DNA from: JAVBMC01 sp031552845
Lineage (GTDB): Bacteria > Verrucomicrobiota > Kiritimatiellia > RFP12 > DVOR01
DNA length: 64,000 nt
Direction: 5' to 3'
Assembly: GCA_031552845.1 (NCBI GenBank)
Contig: JAVBMC010000014.1
Coordinates: forward strand, 1-64,000
Shown: positions 24,204 through 32,147 of the stretch, in pieces
Numbering within the stretch: the first letter of the stretch is position 1
How the letters are laid out: each line of letters starts with the position of its first letter
Position numbers and translations under genes: made by a program
Notes under the pieces: model-generated
Seen by the model: the letters and a program-made list of their open reading frames with translations, nothing else
Told to the model about the DNA's origin: nothing
Database searches by the model: none

Positions 24204-24496
24204 TGCCGCGCCTGACGGTTCAAAACGGCGCCTGCGTGGTGACGGTCAAAGTAACGCCTCGCGCTTCCAAGTCCGAACTCCTCGGCGCCGAAGCCGAATG
24301 GTACCGTGTACGCCTGCAAGCCCCGCCGGTAGATGGCAAGGCCAACGAAGCTCTCATCAAATTCTTCTCCGAGCACCTCAACATCCCCAAACGCGCCATT
24401 ACCATACTAGCAGGGGAAACCGGCCGCCTCAAGCGCATCCGCATTGAAGCACCCGAGTCCGCCATCCGCGCCGCGCTCGACGCACCAGTCAGCTAA
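24191..24496 (+). CDS. DUF167 (YggU) family protein
   Basis: This small soluble protein of 101 residues (97 if ATG 24203 is used) has the family signature VTVKVTPRASKSELLG, then VRLQAPPVDGKANEALIKFF and ILAGETGRLKRIRIE. Its biochemical role is unknown. The alternative ATG at 24203 overlaps the preceding stop codon, so both starts are plausible. It is cotranscribed with the YggT-like gene, as in many bacteria, and converges with the beta-strand repeat gene with no gap. Confidence 0.9.
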   Translation: MDQLMPRLTVQNGACVVTVKVTPRASKSELLGAEAEWYRVRLQAPPVDGKANEALIKFFSEHLNIPKRAITILAGETGRLKRIRIEAPESAIRAALDAPVS

Positions 24497-25915
24497 TCAA
24501 AATACAAACAACCGGGTTGCGGGGAACACATAATCCACCACCAACACCCGATTGCCGTCAATCTTGCCCATCTTCCGCACGTCCGTGCCGTCGTCAATCT
24601 CCCAGTCATTCAACGCGGTTTTACCTGCAAAGTTCGCCGCCGTGAATAACACCTGTTCGGCGCTCTCATCCACTGCAGAATACTTCACCTTGAATCTGCT
24701 CGGCAATGTGAGCGTTCCATTCACCTGCACCAAATCCCCTACATCGCGCAGATATCCGGAGTTCTCTTGCAGGATGAGATTATTGAAGGTCAATGTCGCC
24801 GCGGTACTGCCTGTTGCGTTATCAACGCCTGGTGATAGAAGTCCGCCAGCTTGAACAGTGGTATTGCCGCTGATACTTCCCGTGCCCCCAAGCACACCGC
24901 CATCCTCAACGAGGACAGCTCCACTGCCGGTTCCTGAGCCATTTGCATTGTTGACACACAATAGTCCCTCTTGCACACGGGTTGTTCCTTCGTACGTATT
25001 GACGGTATTATTCGGCTCCAGCCATACCACACCGGGACCTGTCTTGATGATTCCGCCAGCTCCTGTGATAGCACTGCGAACCCGCATGTAAGCTGCTTGA
25101 ACTTTAATGCTGAAGAGATGGACATCCCCTTCGAGAACAATATCACCGCTCAAAACCGCTAGATTAGCGGTTGGCCCCGCACAGGCACCAATTGTCAACA
25201 CGCCACCGCTATCGCCAACAACCGTAATGGGATTAGGTACAGTGACACCCGTTCCTGTGAGAAACAATGAAGCATCGCCATAACCGGTAGCGCCTAATTG
25301 AACCGCATTCACTGACGCTCCTAATCCTGTTGTGCCTGTAGTGCCGGTTGAACCTCTGCGAATCAAAAAACCTTTCGTCAACGTTGGATTATTTTGAGCT
25401 AATGTGATTGCGCGGTTGGTTGTGTTGAGGTAATTGTCTGTCGTGATGTGTCCATCACCACCCAGCGAGCAGGTGAAAGAAATGGATGCCGTGTCAGTTG
25501 TGTCCGCTGTGTTAATCAACAACAGATCGTCCAACAAAGTGAGGCGTGCATCGCCGTTGATTTGGATGCGCCGTGGTGAGGCATTACTGACTACGGCTGT
25601 GCCGGGGCCATCACCATCGCAATCAAAGTAGAGCATTTTCTCTGCACCTTTGGTGGAGGTGATAACAAATTGATCGGCGGTGCTCGTTTCTGTACGGATG
25701 ATGCTGCCGACAGTCACGCCGTCGTCGATATCATTCGTGATTGTTGCCGCATTACGATTTGTCATTATAAGGGATGCTCCCGGTGCATTGGGAATATCGC
25801 CATTCTCCCAGTTGGCAGCATCTGACCAGACACCTTTTGTTCCGCCAATCCATACACTGGCAGAGAGAAACAGCGGGAGGCAGCCGCTGAGGATGAGGAG
25901 TGTGAGTTTGTTCAT
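24497..25915 (-). CDS. exported autotransporter-type beta-strand repeat protein
   Basis: The 472-residue protein has a signal peptide (about 1-19, ending LFLSAS). WIGGTKGVWSDAANWENGDIPNAP near the start is the typical opening of passenger-like beta-strand repeat proteins of PVC bacteria. The later GAGGIIKTGPGVVWL/NTYEGTTRVQEGLLCVNN unit is the autotransporter-associated beta-strand repeat (PF12951). No C-terminal beta-barrel or PEP-CTERM anchor is visible. ATG 25915 is chosen for its AGGAG site; the frame runs open upstream into the neighbouring gene. It is the last gene of the regulator-glycosidase operon, eight bases after the large gene. Confidence 0.75.
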   Translation of the reverse strand: MNKLTLLILSGCLPLFLSASVWIGGTKGVWSDAANWENGDIPNAPGASLIMTNRNAATITNDIDDGVTVGSIIRTETSTADQFVITSTKGAEKMLYFDCDGDGPGTAVVSNASPRRIQINGDARLTLLDDLLLINTADTTDTASISFTCSLGGDGHITTDNYLNTTNRAITLAQNNPTLTKGFLIRRGSTGTTGTTGLGASVNAVQLGATGYGDASLFLTGTGVTVPNPITVVGDSGGVLTIGACAGPTANLAVLSGDIVLEGDVHLFSIKVQAAYMRVRSAITGAGGIIKTGPGVVWLEPNNTVNTYEGTTRVQEGLLCVNNANGSGTGSGAVLVEDGGVLGGTGSISGNTTVQAGGLLSPGVDNATGSTAATLTFNNLILQENSGYLRDVGDLVQVNGTLTLPSRFKVKYSAVDESAEQVLFTAANFAGKTALNDWEIDDGTDVRKMGKIDGNRVLVVDYVFPATRLFVF

Positions 25916-25923
25916 GGTTGCTC

Positions 25924-28900
25924 CTAGTTGATGAGGTAGGCGTCGAGCTGCATGGGGCTGTAGCGGCGTTGCAGGATGAGCGTACCGTTTTCGAGTTTGG
26001 AGGGAATGGCCTCGCCGGTGACGAGGTCGGTGACTTTGGTGGAGGGTTTCCAATCGCCGGGGATGCGCAGGATTTTCTGCGCGGCGGCGTAGCCTTTGTG
26101 GGTGGCTTGAACGTAGGTGCCGTTGGCCGTGTTGTAGAGTCGGACACGGGTGTCGGCATCGGCGTCGATTGTCTTGTTGGCCGTGAGCGCGGGGATGGCG
26201 AGGTAGGCCTGTGCAAAGCGGCGGTGGGCGTCGGCGAAGCCGCGTCCGTAGGTGTAGACGGTGTAGTTGAGGGTACGGGCGTCGGTGTGGAACACGCTGA
26301 GGAGTTCGAGCGCCATGCTGAAGTTGGGCCCGCCGGGGATGATCATGTTGCCTTCGTACTTCGGGTTGATGGTGCGCGAGGCGATCTCGTCGTAGGAAAC
26401 GACATGGCTGACGGCGACACCATCGGCGGTCTTGAAGTAGTTGAGGTAGGCGGGCTTGTCAACATAGCACAGGTAGTTGGCAGGCGCGAAGACTTGGATG
26501 CCGGGGATGTTGGCATACAGCTCCGGACGGATTCCGATGTCGGCGCGGTTGACGTTGTAGAAGGCACGGCCGAAGTCACCACTGCGCATGGCATAGATGT
26601 AGTCCTCGGCAGTGAGTGCGGCACGGGCGGCGCGTTCTTTTTCATACGCGGCACGGCCACCGGCGGGCAGCGGCTGGACGACGTTCTTGACGAAGCCCCA
26701 TGCGGTGATGTCGGGCTCGATGATGCCGAACTTGTCAGCGTCCCAGTTGAAGTAGTAGAGGGTGAAGTTGGGATTGTAACTGCGCAGGAGTTCGGCGAGC
26801 TTGGCGTGGAACGCGGCGCGTTTGCCGTGCCACCAGGTGTCGTATTGGGCTTTGCCTTCGCCGACGGCCCAAGCACGCCATTGGGCGTCGGAGCCGGGCG
26901 GCAGTTTGGTGCCGGTTTCCTTGGCGAAGAACTTGAGGTCTTCCACGCCGTAGCTGATGGGCACGCGGTTGCAGCGGATGCGCCAGTGTGCGCCGGTGAG
27001 CTGCGGGTTGTCTTTGACGTAGGGTTTGATCATGTGCTCCATCAGCTTCTTGAGGTCGTCCCATGTGGCGGGATGGAGAATGTTGCTGCACCATTGGTTG
27101 AAGCGGTTGGGCTTGGCGAGCGCACCGAGAGAATCAATGGCCTTGGCTTCTTCGGGCAGCGTGCTGGAACCGCCCCACTCGAAGCGCGGGATGTATTGGA
27201 TGCCGAGCTTGCGCGTGGCGTCGAGGAAGCGGCGGTGCTGCGTGGGTGCATTGGGCACGGGCGAGATGGACTTGTCGGTCTCGGCGGCGCCGATGCGGCA
27301 CCAGTAATTGCGCGCGTCGATGGCGACGGTTTCGTAACCTTGTTGCGGCTCGCCGTAGTTGGCGAATGCCCACTTGATGATGATGGGCGAGATGGCGTTG
27401 TAACCCATGAGTTTTGCATAGCGGACAAAGTCCTCGGGGTCGCAGTCGGCACCGCGCTCCCAGTCCAACGCCAGCACGCGCTCGGGCAGGCCTTTGGGTT
27501 TGCGGATGACGGGGAGGTTGCGCTCTGGATCGATCTCGTAGAGGCGGATGCGCGCGATGGCGGGACCGCCGTCCCACATGGCATAGTAGGCGTTGGGCTT
27601 GAGCTTGTTCATGAAGTAGAGCCAGAAGCCGTTCTCGGCGTTGGCGCTGCCGGTGCCGCCGGTGCCGGTGGTTTCGTTGTCGAGGGGGATGATGGTGTCG
27701 AACCATTCCCACTTGCCGCTCAGGGGCCAGTTGTCGTAGACGTCGTTCTTGCCGACGCCGTTCTTCCAGCCGATGTCCATGTAGTTCTGTCCGGCTTGGA
27801 GTTCAACGGGCACAAAGCGGGGCTTGTCCTCAGGATATTCGATGCGCACGAGATAGGTGGCGCGAGGTTTGAGCTTGCCGCGGCCGAGGCGGTAGGCAAA
27901 CCAGCCATAACCGCTCTCGCGGGCATTACGGCCAAGGATGTTGGTGACGTAAACATTCGCATCGATGCCGGGAGTGAAGCGCGCGTGGTTGTTATCGAAC
28001 CCACTGCGCATGTAGGGATGCGGATCCTTGGCAGGATCCATCGCGCAGTCGATCTCGTCGATGAGGCGCAGGCGTCCGTAGGGAGTGTCGTCAATGCGTT
28101 CGGCCAGCGCAGGGAGGGCTTGGGTGTCGCGCTTGGTGAAGCACAGGCGGGTGAGTGCGTCACTGTTGCTGTAGAGGAGTTGGCCGGTCGCGGTCTGCGT
28201 ACGGATGGCGGCATTGATGCGGCCTGCGAGGTAGATCTGCTTGGAGACTTCGGCGGGAATGGAGAGGATGGCTTGGCTGTTTTTGATCGGCACCACGGTG
28301 TCGGGCATGAGGGCGAGCCCGGTGGCATCGGTCACGCGGCAGATGGCTTTGCCGTCGGAGGGTTCGACTGCGGCGGGCGGCGCGTTGAAGACCATCTCGA
28401 AAGGCATGCCGCGTTGGGCTTCGCTCAGGTCAAAGAGTTCGGGTGGGACGGCTTCGGCGGTACCGGGGGCGCGGAAGCGTACGCGCAGGGGGTCGATCTC
28501 AATGTTGAGCGGACCTTTGACGAAGCCGCTGCTGTCGCCGATGAAGGAGATATTGCCACCCCAGATGCGCAGGGCGATGGAGTTCTCTGCGCCGTATTTA
28601 ACGAGATTGGCGGGCACGACGTAACTGCGTGGGATGATGTTGTTGTATTTGTACTCACTGCTCCAGCCGCCGACTCGGACACCGTTGAACCAGACTTCGT
28701 CATCTGCCGCGACGTCTGCGAGGTTGAGCAGGAGGGGCTGGCCTTCTTGGCCGGCGGGAATCTTGACGCTCTTGCGGTACCAGCCCCAGCCGTGATGGTT
28801 GACGCCTTGCGATTGCCAGCTTTTGCCGGTGACGAGCGTCTGCCATGCGCTGTCGTTGTAAGCAGGCGCAAACCATTGTCCCTTGGTGCCTTCTTCGCCT

Positions 28901-29508
28901 GCGTCGGTTTTGAACTTCCATTCGCCGGAGAGGCTGACTTGCGTGCGGAGTTTGCGCAGGACGTCTTCGGTGAGTGCGATGGCGAAGACGCGCACGTCTT
29001 TGATTTCGACCGTGGTGTTGGCGGGGGCTTGTGCGGCGGTGCGCACGCCGAAACCGGCTACGTTGTTGAAGTTCCTGAGTTTGAATGCATCGATGGGCAG
29101 CACGACGCTTTGCCAATCACCCTTGGCGGCGGTGAAGCCGGTTTGGTAGGTGCCGGCGGTTTTGCCGCGCACGAGCAGGTGGAAGCTCATCTGCGTGTCG
29201 TGATTGGCGCGGACGAGGAAGGAGACGTATTCGGCTTTGTTGCGCGCCCACACGTTGCCGTTGGCGCCGCCGTCGCCGGGCAGGAGCGTGCGGACGGTGG
29301 AGTGCGCGGGCTTGAGCAGGTCGGCGCGGATTTTGAGTACGCCATCGGCGATGGTGAAGGCGGTGGTGTCGCTCGCGGGGAGTTCAACCGTCCAACGCGC
29401 GGCGGCAGCGGGCGTGAAGAGTTCGGGCAGGCAGGAGTAGGGTTCCTTCTCGGCGGCGAATGCGGCGGCGGTGAAGAGCAGGGCGGCAAGGGCGATGCGT
29501 TTGAACAT
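25924..29508 (-). CDS. large secreted glycoside hydrolase-like protein
   Basis: The 1194-residue protein has a signal peptide (about 1-18) and an N-terminal beta-sandwich (about 20-190). A GH2-type sugar-binding jelly roll follows (about 192-340: SLSGEWKFKTD, then WYRKSVKIPAG and EVWFNGVRVGG). Next come further beta domains and a region of barrel-like strands and helices (about 690-1010: RVLALDWERG, IPRFEWGGSS and LYYFNWDADKFG), then a C-terminal beta domain. This looks like a multidomain glycosidase acting on a polysaccharide, but I cannot place it in a numbered GH family or name catalytic residues. The antisense strand is also open along almost its whole length; the signal peptide and domain order favour the minus strand. 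Confidence 0.7.
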   Translation of the reverse strand: MFKRIALAALLFTAAAFAAEKEPYSCLPELFTPAAAARWTVELPASDTTAFTIADGVLKIRADLLKPAHSTVRTLLPGDGGANGNVWARNKAEYVSFLVRANHDTQMSFHLLVRGKTAGTYQTGFTAAKGDWQSVVLPIDAFKLRNFNNVAGFGVRTAAQAPANTTVEIKDVRVFAIALTEDVLRKLRTQVSLSGEWKFKTDAGEEGTKGQWFAPAYNDSAWQTLVTGKSWQSQGVNHHGWGWYRKSVKIPAGQEGQPLLLNLADVAADDEVWFNGVRVGGWSSEYKYNNIIPRSYVVPANLVKYGAENSIALRIWGGNISFIGDSSGFVKGPLNIEIDPLRVRFRAPGTAEAVPPELFDLSEAQRGMPFEMVFNAPPAAVEPSDGKAICRVTDATGLALMPDTVVPIKNSQAILSIPAEVSKQIYLAGRINAAIRTQTATGQLLYSNSDALTRLCFTKRDTQALPALAERIDDTPYGRLRLIDEIDCAMDPAKDPHPYMRSGFDNNHARFTPGIDANVYVTNILGRNARESGYGWFAYRLGRGKLKPRATYLVRIEYPEDKPRFVPVELQAGQNYMDIGWKNGVGKNDVYDNWPLSGKWEWFDTIIPLDNETTGTGGTGSANAENGFWLYFMNKLKPNAYYAMWDGGPAIARIRLYEIDPERNLPVIRKPKGLPERVLALDWERGADCDPEDFVRYAKLMGYNAISPIIIKWAFANYGEPQQGYETVAIDARNYWCRIGAAETDKSISPVPNAPTQHRRFLDATRKLGIQYIPRFEWGGSSTLPEEAKAIDSLGALAKPNRFNQWCSNILHPATWDDLKKLMEHMIKPYVKDNPQLTGAHWRIRCNRVPISYGVEDLKFFAKETGTKLPPGSDAQWRAWAVGEGKAQYDTWWHGKRAAFHAKLAELLRSYNPNFTLYYFNWDADKFGIIEPDITAWGFVKNVVQPLPAGGRAAYEKERAARAALTAEDYIYAMRSGDFGRAFYNVNRADIGIRPELYANIPGIQVFAPANYLCYVDKPAYLNYFKTADGVAVSHVVSYDEIASRTINPKYEGNMIIPGGPNFSMALELLSVFHTDARTLNYTVYTYGRGFADAHRRFAQAYLAIPALTANKTIDADADTRVRLYNTANGTYVQATHKGYAAAQKILRIPGDWKPSTKVTDLVTGEAIPSKLENGTLILQRRYSPMQLDAYLIN

Positions 29509-29537
29509 GAGGGAACCTTGATTCGTGTGTAAAAGTG

Positions 29538-30626
29538 TTAGAGTGCGCGGGTGGAGTTGCGCACGATCAGGCGAACGGGCAGGATGGTCTCAGCGCCGTC
29601 CCACGGGGTGCCGTTGATCTGGCGGTCGAGCAGCTCGACGGCTTTGTCGCCGATCTCCGGGAAGGGCTGCTCAACGGTCGTCAGCTCCGGCACGAGCCAT
29701 TGCGCGACGGGGTCGTTATCAAACCCGACGACGCTCAAGTCGTGCGGAATGCGGATGCCTTGCTCATTGCAATAACGATAGACGGCGCGGGCGAGATTGT
29801 CGCAGCTGATGAAGAGGGCTGTGGGGTGGTTGCTTTCGAAGATGCGCCGCATTTGCGCTTCGACCAGTCCGCCCCAGTCGGCAAAGCGGTCGCGCGGGCG
29901 CACGTTGCCTTCGAGGGCGTGGGGCAGGGCGAGACCTTGCTCGGCCAGATAGTCGCGGAATCCATCGAGGCGGTGCCGCACCGTCAGCGTGTTCGTATCG
30001 CCAATGAAGGCAAACGCGCGGTGTCCCAGTCCATACAAATGCTCCGCCACCAAGTGCCCGCCGTGATAGTTGTCCGACGCGACGTTCGGGAATGCGGCGT
30101 AGTCGTTGTGATGATCCACCACCACGAACGGCAGGCCGGAAGCTTTGACGGCATGGAGCGCCTCGAGGCAGTCGGGCGTATGCCACGCCATAATCAACGC
30201 GCCGTCGATGTCGCGCCGTTTGGCCAGCTCGCGCAAGAGCGCCAAGTTGCGCTTCTCGTCGCCGTGGCCGTCCTCTACGCGTACGCTGAGGTTATAACCC
30301 TGCGCCCAATCCTGAATCCGCCGCAGATACCGCACCGCCGATTCGCGCGCCAGATTATCCACGTGCACCCAGATCTGCTTTTGCGCTTTACCCTTGCGGC
30401 GGCGGACGAAAAGCCCCTTGCCCACGCAGCGTTCTATCAGCCCCTCAGCAATCAAAATATCGGTCGCACGGCGCACCGTGGCGCGGGCGAGGCCATACCG
30501 ATGCCCTAACTCGTGCTCCGACGCCACAAACCCATCCGCGCCCATCGTGCCATTCGCAACACCCTCCCGCAACTCGCGGGCCAACTGCTCGTAGGCAGGC
30601 TTTTTAGTCTTAATACCGGTTCTCAT
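29538..30626 (-). CDS. GntR/LacI hybrid transcriptional regulator
   Basis: The 362-residue regulator has an N-terminal GntR winged helix (about 10-75: YEQLARELREGV, SEHELGHRYGLARATVRRAT, then LIAEGLIERCVGKGLFV). A LacI-type sugar-binding domain follows (about 85-355, with IDGALIMAWH, FVVVDHH, ISCDNLARAVY and LSVVGFDNDPVA). This is the AraR-like architecture, which usually represses sugar-use genes and releases DNA on ligand binding. It heads the operon with the glycosidase-like and beta-strand genes (29-base gap). ATG 30626 lies only eight bases after a near-consensus -10 box, so a leaderless message is predicted. ATACCGGT occurs inside codons 2-6 and again upstream. Confidence 0.85.
   Translation of the reverse strand: MRTGIKTKKPAYEQLARELREGVANGTMGADGFVASEHELGHRYGLARATVRRATDILIAEGLIERCVGKGLFVRRRKGKAQKQIWVHVDNLARESAVRYLRRIQDWAQGYNLSVRVEDGHGDEKRNLALLRELAKRRDIDGALIMAWHTPDCLEALHAVKASGLPFVVVDHHNDYAAFPNVASDNYHGGHLVAEHLYGLGHRAFAFIGDTNTLTVRHRLDGFRDYLAEQGLALPHALEGNVRPRDRFADWGGLVEAQMRRIFESNHPTALFISCDNLARAVYRYCNEQGIRIPHDLSVVGFDNDPVAQWLVPELTTVEQPFPEIGDKAVELLDRQINGTPWDGAETILPVRLIVRNSTRAL
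30611..30624. promoter_or_regulatory. putative operator O1 (ATACCGGT)
   Basis: TAATACCGGTTCTC, within the first codons of the regulator gene. It shares ATACCGGT with the perfect palindrome at 30726-30737; centres are 114 bp apart, near 11 helical turns. Confidence 0.4.
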
Positions 30627-30634
30627 CTGCCGCC

Positions 30635-30664
30635 ATTGTAACACATCCGGTGCGGTGCTGTCAA
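30635..30664 (-). promoter_or_regulatory. promoter of the regulator operon
   Basis: Minus strand: TTGACA (30664-30659), an 18-base spacer ending TGTGT and TACAAT (30640-30635). The start codon at 30626 is eight bases further on, so transcription should begin at or next to it. Confidence 0.7.
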
Positions 30665-30725
30665 GAGGCTAAATCAGGTTATTGCCCTGAAAATACGCAA
30701 TCGCTCGTATTAACCTACAGAAGTT

Positions 30726-30737
30726 ATACCGGTATAG
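30726..30737. promoter_or_regulatory. putative operator O2 (perfect palindrome)
   Basis: TATACCGGTATA, a perfect 12-bp palindrome 62 bases upstream of the -35 box. Together with O1 it flanks the promoter, an arrangement suited to repression by looping. Confidence 0.5.
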
Positions 30738-30850
30738 ATTTGATGTTAGGCCTGTATTATATGGTGTTAAGCGTCTGTGTGGTGATTTTGATGTGCGGCC
30801 CCTTATGCTGGAGGTAAAAGAGCAAAATATAGGCATGACTGCTTCGATAC

Positions 30851-30971
30851 GAGGTCAAGGTCATTTAACCTCATGCGCGGAGGTCAGGCGACCTCAGACC
30901 TTGAGGTCAGGTGACCTGCGAGTCAGAGGTCAAGCGACCTCGTCCCCCGAGGTCAGGCGTGATCAGGGTCA
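30851..30971. repeat. 23-bp tandem palindromic array A' (5 units)
   Basis: Units start at 30851, 30880, 30903, 30926 and 30949. The first is 29 bases long because of a 6-base duplication of AGGTCA; removing it restores 23. The core is GAGGTCA, two bases, then a complementary TGACCTC-like arm. Units 2-5 match units 1-4 of array A (396-487) in order. The array lies between the regulator's upstream operator and the terminator of the HU-like gene. Confidence 0.85.
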
Positions 30972-30982
30972 CAAAAGGGTAT

Positions 30983-31013
30983 AAAAAAACCGGAGGCAGC
31001 GGGTGCCTCCGGT
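30983..31013 (-). terminator. intrinsic terminator of the HU-like gene
   Basis: Read on the minus strand: a 10-bp stem ACCGGAGGCA/TGCCTCCGGT with a five-base loop, followed by seven T. It lies 26 bases after the stop codon. Confidence 0.9.
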
Positions 31014-31038
31014 GAAACAATTGTTTGCTTTTGTTGGC

Positions 31039-31746
31039 CTATACGAGCATGAACGGCTGCGGATAAGCCGTCGTGCGCAGAGCCTTATTACGCCACATGC
31101 GCATCCGCACTTCAAGCGTGCACGACTCTTCACCCTTCAGCTCGTCAGGGACCTCAAACGTCAAGCGCTGTGGCTTATTGTCGAGGTAGTGCATGGCGCG
31201 TACTGCGGTGCCGTCGGACTTCACGAAGAAGACGCCTTCATCACTTATCAGCGGATGGAACTTGAGGTAGTTGCCGATGATAGCAGCCGAACGTCCGACC
31301 GTGAGGGTGGAGTTGATCGTACCGCTGTGCGAATCCTCAACCGCGTCAATTACCGGCGCGATGGTCACCGTAGGAATCGGCTCGAGCGTAGACTCTTGCT
31401 GAAACGCGGTGAGCAGGCTTTTGGCCGCACGGATGTGGAAGCGCTTGTGTGGACCCTTGACCCACTCGCCCTTGACGTCCTGCGTGCCGCTCACTGCAGG
31501 GAGGATGTCGAGGAAGTCCGGAATACGGACGCCCACGCCATCGTTACAGTAAGCGAGCACCACTTCACGCGCAGTCTCAAAGATGGCGATTATATCGCTC
31601 TTCTTGAGTTTGCCGTTACGCTGGCTGACCTGTTCGTAGAACTCGTTATCCGAGAGCTTGAACTTCATTGAACTGGTGACGATGCTAACGCCCTGCGCCT
31701 GTTGATCGGCTGTGAGGCCGAGCTTCTTTTGATATTGAATAGCCAT
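31039..31746 (-). CDS. HU/IHF-like DNA-binding protein with C-terminal DUF4469-type domain
   Basis: The 235-residue protein begins MAIQYQKKLGL. Its N-terminal 125 residues follow the HU-like fold: helices around DNEFYEQVSQRNGKLKKSDIIA split over two, then GVRIPDFLDILP and a strand region ending RAAKSLLTAF. The remaining 100 residues form a beta-sandwich of the DUF4469/Ig-like kind (ISDEGVFFVKSDGT, RLTFEVPDELKGEESCTLEVR). Such HU-plus-Ig proteins are known from Bacteroidetes and relatives; they probably bind DNA, but the exact role is not known. ATG 31746 has AGAAGGAA upstream. The leader back to the promoter is about 230 bases long. Confidence 0.7.
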   Translation of the reverse strand: MAIQYQKKLGLTADQQAQGVSIVTSSMKFKLSDNEFYEQVSQRNGKLKKSDIIAIFETAREVVLAYCNDGVGVRIPDFLDILPAVSGTQDVKGEWVKGPHKRFHIRAAKSLLTAFQQESTLEPIPTVTIAPVIDAVEDSHSGTINSTLTVGRSAAIIGNYLKFHPLISDEGVFFVKSDGTAVRAMHYLDNKPQRLTFEVPDELKGEESCTLEVRMRMWRNKALRTTAYPQPFMLV

Positions 31747-32147
31747 GGCTATTGTTCCTTCTGCCGCCTTTGAGTTAAGCTGGCAGCCGGCGGCATCTGT
31801 CAACCCGACGCCAAGACGATTCCGAACAAAACCATACAACGCACTCGCGCTATTGGTGGATATCCCCCTGGCATCTGAACTGCACGCCGGCCAAACGGGC
31901 AGTCTGTATGTTGATGGCTCCTTGGAGCTTGGATTCCGATATTGCGCGTAGCAGGGAACGGTCACCCAATGGGGTCAACGGGGCGCAGTTTAGCAGATTG
32001 GGAGAATAAGTCAAGCGGGAAGTAATTTAAATCGCTCAATCATTATATTCTTGTATTTGTCCCTAATAAGTATTACCATATTAGTGATTTCAGAAGTGCC
32101 GGGATGATTTGCAAACCGGTGTCCAACCCCTCCTCCAAAGGTTTTCT
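31747..32147. other. divergent spacer between the HU-like gene and the beta-helix genes
   Basis: It holds the long leader and promoter of the HU-like gene. Toward the beta-helix gene, an AT-rich stretch contains a perfect 6-bp inverted repeat CTAATA/TATTAG (32063-32084) that could be an operator. A weak TTGTAT-N17-TACCAT (32051-32079) is the best promoter candidate for the plus strand. No other gene is seen. Confidence 0.4.
31987..32014 (-). promoter_or_regulatory. promoter of the HU-like gene
   Basis: Minus strand: TTGACT, a 16-base spacer ending CCAATCTGC and TAAACT, then GC. The -35, end of spacer and -10 are nearly identical to the orphan boxes at 18053-18080 and 58724-58751. Confidence 0.6.

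Noticed and set aside
25918..29532. 1204-residue open frame antisense to the glycosidase-like gene
   Set aside because: Ala/Gly/Val/Asp-rich translation typical of the complement of a GC-rich gene; the minus strand has the signal peptide, ribosome site and recognisable domains.
31747..31965. N-terminal extension of the HU-like gene to a GTG at 31965
   Set aside because: The extension has no ribosome site and a non-HU sequence; ATG 31746 has a good ribosome site and gives the expected family start.
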